Part shown: positions 17,123 through 24,820 of the stretch, piece after piece
How positions within the stretch are numbered: position 1 is the stretch's first letter
Layout: each line of letters starts with the position of its first letter
From: Halobacteriales archaeon QH_10_67_22
GTDB taxonomy: Archaea > Halobacteriota > Halobacteria > Halobacteriales > Haloarculaceae
Length of the DNA stretch: 54,418 nt
Assembly: GCA_003021305.1 (NCBI GenBank)
Contig: PXQN01000038.1
Location: 1-54,418 of the forward strand
Reading direction: 5' to 3'
The notes under the pieces: generated by a model
What the model saw: the letters and a program-made list of their open reading frames with translations, nothing else
What the model was told of the DNA's origin: nothing
Databases searched by the model: none
Position numbers and translations under genes: made by a program

Positions 17123-18322
17123 TCAGTCGAGTGCCGACAGTCGGAGTTCGACCCCGTACTCCGGGTGGACCGGGACGACGACCACGCTCGGCGAGAGGAG
17201 CGCCCTGCTCGGCGGGGGTGACCCCGCTTCGGCCTCGCCGCGCTCGACGCGCCGGGCGTGACCCGCCTCGCTCAGGAGGTACGTCCAGCCCTCGGCGGTG
17301 CCGACGTACGTACCCCGCTGACTGGTGTCTTCGAGCACCCAGCCGTCGGTCGTGTGTTCCAACCGGGCGTGGCGGGGCGCGACGTGTCCCCCTTCGTCGG
17401 GGAGGACGACCCACGGCGCGGGCGTCTCCTCGTCGAGTCGGCCCATCGTCTCGCCGTCGGCGACTGGACAGACGACGCCGGTGTCTGCCTGTTCGAGCAG
17501 GGCGCGCTCGCGGTGGGTCGCGCGACCGACCGCCGCGGCGGCCCGCCCGCCGTCCGCGAACCGGTCGGCGGGGTTGGGTCTGGTCGCCTGTTCGATAACG
17601 TCCGCGAGCGCGCGCGAACACGACCCGCCGAAATCGAGCGGGTCCAGTCCCGTCTCGGGGACGTCCCCCGGGAGCACCTTCGCGCCGGTGAACAGGTAGA
17701 AGGCGAGTTTCCCCCAGGCGTAGACATCCGACCGGGTGCCGGGGTCGGCGCCGTCGGCCCCGTCGACGGCCGGCAGCAGTTCCGGGGGTTTGAACTGGTC
17801 GGCTTCGAACCGGATTCCGACCGGGTCGTCGGTCGTGGCCGTGGTGTTGAAATCCAGCAACACCGGCCGCCCGGAGTCTCTGACGACGACGTTCTCGGGG
17901 CGGATGTCGAGGTAGACGACGCCGTTGCGGTGCAGCGCGTCGATCGTCTCGACGAGGTCGATGACCACTCGGCGGCGGACGCTCGAGCCCAGGTCCCCGG
18001 CCCCGAGGCGGTCGGTGAGCGTCGCTCCGGGCAGGTACTCGAGGGCGACGTACGGTGGGGCGGCGTCGGCGTCGCCGGCGACGTACCCGACCAGACTCGA
18101 CGGGGCGATGCTGTCGGCGAAACGCCCGAGCGTCCGGACCTCGCGCTCGAAGGCGCTCCGTACCGCCGCCGCGTCGTGTGTACCGGTCTCGCCACACTTG
18201 AGCGCGACCGTCCTGTCAGTGCGGGTGTCGTGGGCCCGCCAGACCGAGGCGAAGCCGCCGCTGCCGACGCGGTCGCGGACCTCGAACCGGCCGGCGACGG
18301 TCTCACCGACGGATGGCGTCAT
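17123..18322 (-). CDS. Ser/Thr protein kinase with C-terminal FHA domain (kinase 1)
   Basis: A 399-residue protein. The kinase core spans ~1-255: glycine loop GSGGFASVW (20-28), Lys42 in VALK, catalytic loop YLDIRPEN with Asp139 and Asn144, and metal-binding Asp157 in DFN. HRD-His and the loop Lys are replaced (Tyr, Arg), so activity may be divergent. Residues ~275-345 form an FHA fold (MGRLDEE, APRHARLE, DTSQRGTYV), and a C-terminal extension resembles that of kinase 2. ATG 18322 is preferred to longer readings because the kinase fold starts there. The gene leads into the DUF4255 CIS terminator gene on the same strand and is divergent from the FHA adaptor gene. Confidence 0.88.
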   Translation of the reverse strand: MTPSVGETVAGRFEVRDRVGSGGFASVWRAHDTRTDRTVALKCGETGTHDAAAVRSAFEREVRTLGRFADSIAPSSLVGYVAGDADAAPPYVALEYLPGATLTDRLGAGDLGSSVRRRVVIDLVETIDALHRNGVVYLDIRPENVVVRDSGRPVLLDFNTTATTDDPVGIRFEADQFKPPELLPAVDGADGADPGTRSDVYAWGKLAFYLFTGAKVLPGDVPETGLDPLDFGGSCSRALADVIEQATRPNPADRFADGGRAAAAVGRATHRERALLEQADTGVVCPVADGETMGRLDEETPAPWVVLPDEGGHVAPRHARLEHTTDGWVLEDTSQRGTYVGTAEGWTYLLSEAGHARRVERGEAEAGSPPPSRALLSPSVVVVPVHPEYGVELRLSALD

Positions 18323-18469
18323 CGATACCCGGGGCGACTCCGCGCGCGGGCATAGTTCTGTCGTCGCCGGCCGCCGTCCGTTGGCGTCGGCAGTCGCCAC
18401 CCCGTCGACACGCCCGCCGAACCACCCTAGAGATTGATTATCCCGGAGAGGATTGATCGAGCCAATAGA
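18323..18469. promoter_or_regulatory. Divergent promoter region of kinase 1 and the FHA adaptor
   Basis: This 147-base gap separates two divergent signalling genes. An A/T-rich GATTGATTATCC stretch near 18,432-18,442 lies ~30 bases before the adaptor start and could be its TATA element. No clear operator palindrome is visible. The arrangement would allow joint control of both arms of the module. Confidence 0.4.
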
Positions 18470-19762
18470 ATGTCGGGAAACGTACCGGAGCGAGCGACCT
18501 GTGAGGTGTGCGGGACGTCGTTCGACCCGACCGAGAGTCGGGGCTGGTGTCCGAACGCGGCCTGTGGCAAGTGGCAACATCCGGCGTTCCCGCTGGCCGA
18601 AGGGGGGACCTCCCAACGAGCGAGCGACGGGGGCGTCGACGCACCGACGAAAGTCTGTCCCGGCTGTGGCAAGGAGGTCAGGGCCGACGCCAACTTCTGC
18701 AAGTTCTGTTCTCACGAGTTCCCCGAGGAGAGCGAGCCCGAACCGACCGGCGACTCCGAACCCGGGCTCGACGAGTGTCCCGACTGTGGCGCCGACCTGT
18801 CGGGCATCCCCGCCGACCGCCTCGACGACTGTCCGATCTGTGCGACCGACCTGGGTGCTATCCTCGCCGACCAGTCCGAACCCGCGGTCACCCCGGCGGA
18901 GCTGTCGGACTGTCCGGCCTGTAACGCCGACCTCTCGACCATCCCGGCGGACATGCGCATGGTCTGTCCCGACTGCCGGGTCGACCTCGAAGCCGCGATC
19001 GAGGAACACGGCGTCGGCGAGGAGAGCCCCGCCGAGCCCGACCAGTCCGGCGGCGCCGGCGGTGGCGGGCAGACCGGCGACGCGGCGGCCGACGTGGACA
19101 CGGTCAAGGGGATCGGGGCGGCCTACGCCGACCGACTGGCCGAGGCCGGCGTCGAGACCGTCGGCGACCTGGTCACTGCCGACGTGCGGGCGCTATCGGC
19201 GGCGACGGACGTTTCCGAGAAACGCATCCGCGAGTGGCGCGGGCGGGCGCCTGCCGACCCCGACGACGTCGAATCCGGTGGCGCCGGTCAGGGGGGCGGC
19301 GCCCAGCAAGCGGGTGGCGGTCAGCAAGCAGGCGGCGGTCAGCAAGCAGACGGCCACGGTCAGGGGGGTGGCCAGAGCAGTCAGGGGAGCGGCGGCCAGT
19401 CGGGTCGGTCCGCCCAGGGCACCGGGCGGGACCCGGTCGAGAGCCAGGTCCAGCGGCGCTACGACACGGTCGTCCTGGATGTGCTGGGCCAGGAGATACG
19501 GGCGAGTCCGGGCGACACGCTGGGCCGTGAGATCCGGACGGCGATGGTCGAGGGCGGCGCCGACCACAACGACGCGGTGTACGTTCACCGGGAACACGTC
19601 CGCGTCGAGAAAGACGGCGAGACGTTCTATCTCGTCCGACTGGGACAGAACAACGTGAAAGTCAACGGCGAACTGGTCGACCAGCACGACCGGGTTCCGG
19701 TCTCGGACGGCGACGTGGCGTCGTTCTCCGAGGTCGTCACCGCGAACGTCCGCCTCGAATGA
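18470..19762 (+). CDS. Zinc-ribbon / helix-hairpin-helix / FHA adaptor protein
   Basis: A 430-residue protein with modular layout. Residues 1-175 hold six Cys-pair zinc-ribbon units (CEVCG, CPGCG, CKFC, CPDCG, CPICA, CPACN, CPDCR). Residues ~208-255 form a helix-hairpin-helix (TVKGIGAAYADRLAEAGVE). Residues ~262-325 are a Gly/Gln linker with GGQQA-type repeats. Residues ~330-430 form an FHA domain (GDTLGREIR, YVHREHVRV, LGQNNVKVNG). FHA binds phosphothreonine, so this is a plausible substrate or scaffold for the flanking kinases. ATG 18470 fits the first ribbon; an upstream TTG is unlikely. No catalytic domain is present. Confidence 0.82.
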   Translation: MSGNVPERATCEVCGTSFDPTESRGWCPNAACGKWQHPAFPLAEGGTSQRASDGGVDAPTKVCPGCGKEVRADANFCKFCSHEFPEESEPEPTGDSEPGLDECPDCGADLSGIPADRLDDCPICATDLGAILADQSEPAVTPAELSDCPACNADLSTIPADMRMVCPDCRVDLEAAIEEHGVGEESPAEPDQSGGAGGGGQTGDAAADVDTVKGIGAAYADRLAEAGVETVGDLVTADVRALSAATDVSEKRIREWRGRAPADPDDVESGGAGQGGGAQQAGGGQQAGGGQQADGHGQGGGQSSQGSGGQSGRSAQGTGRDPVESQVQRRYDTVVLDVLGQEIRASPGDTLGREIRTAMVEGGADHNDAVYVHREHVRVEKDGETFYLVRLGQNNVKVNGELVDQHDRVPVSDGDVASFSEVVTANVRLE

Positions 19763-19805
19763 CTGGACGGCCGCGTTCGGGAGTCGACCGGCGAGGTGTG
19801 AACCG

Positions 19806-21059
19806 ATGACGGAACTCACCGTCGAACTCGACCGCTCGGCAGTGGCCGCGGCGGGGTCGTCGGTGACGGCCTCGGTGCGGGTCCAGCCCGGCATGGCCGA
19901 CCCGGACGTGACTCGCCACATCACGCTGTGTATCGACACCAGCGGGTCGATGTCGGGCGAGAAGATGGCCAAGGTCAGAGAGGGGATCCGCTGGGTGTTC
20001 GGCTACCTGGACGACGACGACCACCTGAGTATCGTCACGTTCGACGACGAGGTCGAGGTGGCGTTGCCCTCGACGCGGTGGGGCGACATCGGCCTCGACG
20101 AGGCCGACGCGGTCGTCGACGAGATGCAGGCGGGCGGCGGGACGGACATCCTCGGCGGCCTCGAACGCGCCTACGAGACGCTCGCGGACCTGCCGACCGG
20201 CCCCTCCATCGGCCGGCGGATCCTCCTGCTGTCGGACGGACGCGACGAGCGCCCGACAGAGGCCTTCGCGGACCTGGCCCGGCGGGTCCGCCGCGAGGAC
20301 GCCGTCTCGGTGCCCGCGGCGGGGATCGGCGAGTACTACGACGAGGAGACGATCCGGACGGTCGGGACCGCCTCGGACGCCGAGTGGGTCCACCTCTCGC
20401 GGGCCGACGACATCGAGAACTTCTTCGGGCGGAAAGTCGAGACGCTCGGGACCATCGTCGCGCCCAGTCCGAACCTGGAGGTCGAACTCCCGAAACACGC
20501 GGGTATCGGCGACGTCTTCCTGCGCCGGCCCCAGGTCCGGGACGCGAACTACGAGCGCGTCGGCGATACGGTCCGGGTGTTCCTGCCCGACCTCCTGGAG
20601 TTCGAGACCCAGGAGGTCGTGTTTACCGTCGAGACGCCGCCCTGCCAGGCGGGACTGTCGTTTACGCTGGCGGACGTGACGCTGAACACGGCCGCAGAGA
20701 CCGCCACGGCGTCGGCCGAGGTCGACTGTCGCGCCGGCGCGAGCGACGCCGACGAGACGGTCGACTCCGAGATCACGCTCAAACACCTGGAGACGATGGT
20801 CCGCAAGGCCGCCGGCGAAGGCGACCTCCAGCGCGCCGAGACGATGGTCCAGCAGGCCACCGGCGACGCCGACGCCGGCGCCTCCGTCGGCGCCGACGAG
20901 ACACAGATCAGACAGACGAGCAGGGACCTCACGGAGTTGCGGGCAGTCATGGACGCGGAGGCGACGAAGGAACTCGAGACGGTCGTCGACGAGGCCTCCA
21001 CCGACGACCTGGAGTCACAGTACGAGACAACGAAGATAGCCGACGGGGACCGCGAGTGA
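19806..21059 (+). CDS. von Willebrand factor A domain protein
   Basis: A 417-residue cytoplasmic-looking protein. The vWA domain covers ~38-225 with the MIDAS motif DTSGSMS (Asp44, Ser46, Ser48), a GGGTDI threonine loop and LLLSDGRDE. A beta-sandwich-like part (~230-310) and a charged helical tail follow (ITLKHLETMVRKAAGEGDL). There is no signal peptide. In type VI secretion the kinase PpkA carries a vWA domain in the same polypeptide; here it is a free gene between an FHA adaptor and a kinase. The role as a metal-dependent adhesion or assembly platform is inferred. Confidence 0.87.
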   Translation: MTELTVELDRSAVAAAGSSVTASVRVQPGMADPDVTRHITLCIDTSGSMSGEKMAKVREGIRWVFGYLDDDDHLSIVTFDDEVEVALPSTRWGDIGLDEADAVVDEMQAGGGTDILGGLERAYETLADLPTGPSIGRRILLLSDGRDERPTEAFADLARRVRREDAVSVPAAGIGEYYDEETIRTVGTASDAEWVHLSRADDIENFFGRKVETLGTIVAPSPNLEVELPKHAGIGDVFLRRPQVRDANYERVGDTVRVFLPDLLEFETQEVVFTVETPPCQAGLSFTLADVTLNTAAETATASAEVDCRAGASDADETVDSEITLKHLETMVRKAAGEGDLQRAETMVQQATGDADAGASVGADETQIRQTSRDLTELRAVMDAEATKELETVVDEASTDDLESQYETTKIADGDRE

Positions 21060-21068
21060 GACCGACAC

Positions 21069-22307
21069 ATGTCCTGGACACCTTCGGAGGGCGCACTCGT
21101 GGGCGACCGATACCGACTCGAGGAGTACGTCGGCGAGGGTGGCATCTCGACGGTGTGGCTCGGTCACGACGAGGAGACCGGCGACGCGGTGGCGATCAAA
21201 CACCCGAACTACGACTCCTCGAACGCCCGGGAGATAATCGACCAGAGCATCCGGAGCGAACTCGACGTCCTCGAGGGGATCCGCGAGGCCGGCGGCCACC
21301 CCAACGTGATGGAACTGGTCGACAGCGTCGTCCACGCGGACACGCTCTGTATCGTCGTCGGCCTGGTCAACGGCGAGGATATGTCCGACGTCGTCGAGCG
21401 CCACAACGGGATCACCGACCCCGAGGATCTGCGCCGGGTCGGCATCGCGCTCTGTGAGGCGATGTCGTTTCTCCACCGCAACGAGATCATCTACCGGGAC
21501 CTGAAACCGGACAACGTGATGCTCCGGGAGGACCTGTGGCCGGTGCTCATCGACTTCAACACCGCCAAGGGGTTCGAACCGGAGTTGGCCGACGGCGACG
21601 GCGTCTCCGGGACGGTGATCCCCAACCCGGTGTACAAGCCGCCGGAACTGAACAACGACCCCGACCTGGTTGGGTACCGGCAGGGTCCGTGGTCGGACGT
21701 CTACTCGATCGGCAAGGTGTTGATGTACATGCTCTCGGGGACCGGCGTCCGGAAACACGCCGTCGACCCGCGTGACTTCCCGGGGACGCGCTCGACGCCG
21801 GACTACCTCGCCGAGATCATCGAACGCGCGACGGGCAAACACAAGGACGACCGGTACCAGAACGCGACCGTTCTGGCGCGGGTCCTGGAGGCGCGCGACC
21901 CGGAGCCGCCCGACCGCGCCCGCCTCGTCCACCTCCAGGCAGACGAAACCTACGAGTGTTACCCGGGCGACACCATCGGCCGGCAGGCCGACGACGGGCC
22001 ACAGCCCTCGATCGCGATCGACGACCCCGACAAGTACGTCTCGTCGGTGCAGGTCCAGTTCGACCGGACGGTCGACGGCGAGTGGCTCCTCCAAGACCAC
22101 AGCCTCAACGGGACGTGGGTCAACGACGGCGACGGCTGGCAGCGCGTCCTCTCGGAGTCCGGGCGGGAACGCCTCGTCGAGAAGGGCGACGACCCAGCCG
22201 TGGACGGCGAGATGCCCCCCGAGGAGGTCGTCGTCGCGGCGGGCGACGAGATCGCTCTGGTCCACCCGCAGTATCCGGTCTGGCTCAGGTTCGAGGGTGA
22301 ACGATGA
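21069..22307 (+). CDS. Ser/Thr protein kinase with C-terminal FHA domain (kinase 2)
   Basis: A 412-residue kinase with canonical residues: glycine loop GEGGISTVW (22-30), Lys44 in VAIK, catalytic YRDLKPDN with Asp144 and Asn149, and Asp162 in DFN. YKPPEL and SDVYSIGKVL mark the C-lobe. An FHA-like domain follows at ~285-365 (DTIGRQADD, VSSVQVQF, HSLNGTWVN), with the same kind of C-terminal extension as kinase 1 (GWQRVLSESG and then VHPQYPVWLRF). The two kinases are therefore full-length paralogues, and this one looks the more likely to be active. It starts 9 bases after the vWA stop, and its stop overlaps the PP2C start (ATGA). Confidence 0.92.
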   Translation: MSWTPSEGALVGDRYRLEEYVGEGGISTVWLGHDEETGDAVAIKHPNYDSSNAREIIDQSIRSELDVLEGIREAGGHPNVMELVDSVVHADTLCIVVGLVNGEDMSDVVERHNGITDPEDLRRVGIALCEAMSFLHRNEIIYRDLKPDNVMLREDLWPVLIDFNTAKGFEPELADGDGVSGTVIPNPVYKPPELNNDPDLVGYRQGPWSDVYSIGKVLMYMLSGTGVRKHAVDPRDFPGTRSTPDYLAEIIERATGKHKDDRYQNATVLARVLEARDPEPPDRARLVHLQADETYECYPGDTIGRQADDGPQPSIAIDDPDKYVSSVQVQFDRTVDGEWLLQDHSLNGTWVNDGDGWQRVLSESGRERLVEKGDDPAVDGEMPPEEVVVAAGDEIALVHPQYPVWLRFEGER

Positions 22308-23413
22308 ACTACACGACAGCGACAGACGTCGGCAGACGGAAACGCGAACAGGACGGGATCAACGAGGACAGCATCGCTATCTCGCTGCTGGACGAGACCC
22401 ACCGCGACACCGACCGCGAGAGCGGCGTGTTCGTCCTCGCGGACGGGGCTGGCGGCGCGGCGGCCGGCGACGTCGCCTCGTACGTGGCGACGGTCGAGGT
22501 GAGTCGCCGGCTGACCGACCGACTCTGGCGCGAGCGCGGGTTCGGCGAGGTCGTCGACGCCGCCGACGCCGACCGGTCCGCGCTCACCGGCGACGCCGTC
22601 GGTGACCCGCTCGCGACACTGGACGACGAGGCCGTCCAGTCCTGCATCGAGGGCGCCGTCCGGGCGGCCCACACCCGCCTGCTCGAAGTCATCGACGAGT
22701 TCGACCTGGGGACGGCCTACACGACCGTCGTCGTCGCGGTCACGGTCGGCGACCGCCTCCACTACGGGTGGGTCGGGGACAGTCGGGCCTACGTCGTCAA
22801 CGTCGGTGACGACTGTCCGGACGACCAGCGGACGAACTGCCTGACCAAAGACCACTCCGAGGTCGAACGGCTCGTCACCGAGGGTACGATCGACGCGGTC
22901 GAGGCCCACGTTCACCGTCACGGGAACCGTATCACGCGCGCGCTCGGGGGAACGAGCGACGAGGACCCGCGGACCAGCTCCGTCGCGGTCGACACCGCGA
23001 CCGTCCCGCTGTTCGGCGACGATGTGGTCCTGTTGACCAGCGACGGGTTGATCGACGCCTACACCGGCGCGCCCCAGCTCCACCAGGCCTACGAGGACGC
23101 CGACGACACCGACTCCGTCGCCGAGCGCATCCTCGAGAAGTCGGTCACCGACGACGAGATCCGCGACGTGATCCTGGAGGAACCGTCGCTCGCGGCCGCC
23201 GCCGACCGCTTTGTCACCCTCTCGAACGAGCGCGGTGGCAAGGACAACGTCTCGCTGGCACTGTTTCGCGATCCCGACCTGCCCGACGCTCGCGGAACCC
23301 TCCCGCTACGGGCGTACGACCCCGACCCCGAACGGATCGCGAACTGGGATACTGTCAAGCGTGTCGACCGCTCGGACTCTACGTCCGGGGACGACCCCGA
23401 CGGTCAGTCGTAA
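22304..23413 (+). CDS. PP2C-family protein phosphatase
   Basis: A 369-residue PPM/PP2C phosphatase. Motifs are NEDS (20-23), LADGAGG with Asp47, WVGDSRAY, LLTSDGLID and GGKDNVSLAL, which together supply the acidic residues that bind the two metal ions. It should remove phosphate from Ser/Thr substrates of the neighbouring kinases. The ATG overlaps the kinase 2 stop, so the antagonistic pair is translated together. About 45 residues after the catalytic domain are unstructured. It converges with the HEAT-repeat gene, whose stop is 11 bases away. Confidence 0.93.
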   Translation: MNYTTATDVGRRKREQDGINEDSIAISLLDETHRDTDRESGVFVLADGAGGAAAGDVASYVATVEVSRRLTDRLWRERGFGEVVDAADADRSALTGDAVGDPLATLDDEAVQSCIEGAVRAAHTRLLEVIDEFDLGTAYTTVVVAVTVGDRLHYGWVGDSRAYVVNVGDDCPDDQRTNCLTKDHSEVERLVTEGTIDAVEAHVHRHGNRITRALGGTSDEDPRTSSVAVDTATVPLFGDDVVLLTSDGLIDAYTGAPQLHQAYEDADDTDSVAERILEKSVTDDEIRDVILEEPSLAAAADRFVTLSNERGGKDNVSLALFRDPDLPDARGTLPLRAYDPDPERIANWDTVKRVDRSDSTSGDDPDGQS

Positions 23414-23424
23414 ACTACCCCGCC

Positions 23425-24685
23425 CTACTCGCTCCCTCGGGCCTTGGGGCCCTCGGTCACTCCTCGAGGGCGCGCCGCGCCACTCTCGACGCTCTCCCCG
23501 CAGTTCGGACAGAGGAACGTCCCCTCCCCGTCGGCGGTGCCCGTCGACTGGTCGTCGTCGCTCGTTCCGCCGCTCGCCCCGGCGGCTCCGGCCTCGGCCG
23601 GCGTGGCGTCGGTGTCGGCCGTCGCCGTGCTCGTCGTCTCGACCTCGGGGGTGCTCGTGGCGGTCGCGGCCGAGACGGCGCCGGACTCGACGAACGCCAG
23701 CGCGTGGTCGGCCGCCGCCCGCTGGGCTTCGGGCGCGTCGTCGTCGCTGGCCAGCCCGCGGAGTTCGGCCTCGGTGAACGCGACCGACGCCGTCTCGCCG
23801 TCGACGGCCACGAGTCGGTCGACCAGGTCGTCGACGGTCGCGTCCACGACCGCGGGGTAGGCCTCCTCCAGGGACGCGAGCCCGGCGCGTGCGTTCCGCC
23901 GGACGGCCCCGGACTCGTCGGCGAGCCGGCGGGCCAGCGCGTCGACCGCCGGGCGGACTGCGTCGGGTTCCTCGGCCGCCAGCACGCCACGTTCGCCCTG
24001 GCAGTGCTGGGTCGGGTCGGTCCAGCAGGGCGACCAGAGCGGGGACCGCGGCGACGACCGCGTCGGGACAGGCCGTCCCGGCGGTACCGAGCGCGACGGC
24101 GGCGTGGCGGGCCACCGCGGGGTCGTCGTCACCGACCGCCGCCCGGAGCGCGTCGCTGCCCGCACAGACGGCTTCCGGTGCGACGGTGGCGATCTCGGCC
24201 AGCGCGACGGCGGCGTGGCGCCGCGGGGCCGTCTGTTCGTCTCCGAGCAGGTCGAACAGCCGGTCGAGGACGCCCGGCTGGGCCAGCCGGTCGGGCTCGG
24301 CCCCGGCCAGCGCGGCGATGGCTTCGGCGGCCGACACCACGACGGGACCCTCGTCGTCCAGTGCGGCCACGAGCGCCGGCAGGTCGTCGACGACGGCCCC
24401 GGGCTGGCCGTCAGCGACCCGGGCTAGCGCCGCCGCCGCGTCGGCCTTGGCCGGGTCGTCGGCCAGTCGGTCGGTCAGTGCGTCGACCAGCGGCGCCGCT
24501 GTCGCCGGGTCGGTCTCCGCCAGCGCCACCGCGACCCGCGCGGCCCGGCGCCGGACCGACGCCGAACCGTCCCCGAGGTACTCCCTGAGTTCGGGAACGC
24601 TGTCTTCGAGCGCCCCCGGGTCGGTCTCCGCGAGCTGTCCCAGTTCACCGACCCGCTCTCGTCGGTCCGCGCCGGACTCGGTCAT
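23425..24685 (-). pseudogene. HEAT-repeat protein with C-terminal CPNCG motif, frameshifted
   Basis: The first frame (24,685 down to ~24,010) gives about six HEAT-like repeats of ~37 residues (for example RRRAARVAVALAETDP and ARHAAVALGTAGTACPDAVV). It then degrades into Arg/Gly-rich nonsense. A second frame continues the repeats from ~23,990 (VLAAEEPDAVRPAVDALARRL), through an Ala/Thr-rich linker, to CPNCGESVES. A short RANVA match, expected at the start of the next repeat, lies in the third frame at the junction, so at least two small indels occur within ~30 bases. The second Cys pair of a ribbon is missing. The intact protein would be a phospho-module scaffold of unknown partner. Confidence 0.7.
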
Positions 24686-24820
24686 ATCCGTCGCGTTCGA
24701 CGGGTGTCCAAAAAACTGTTCGGGGGTTCGGCCCGGATCCGGCGGGTCCGCGCGGTGTGACGACCCCTGGCGGTTCCGGTCCGACCGTCGCCGGGTCGGT
24801 CCCGGTCACCGCGGGCCGCC

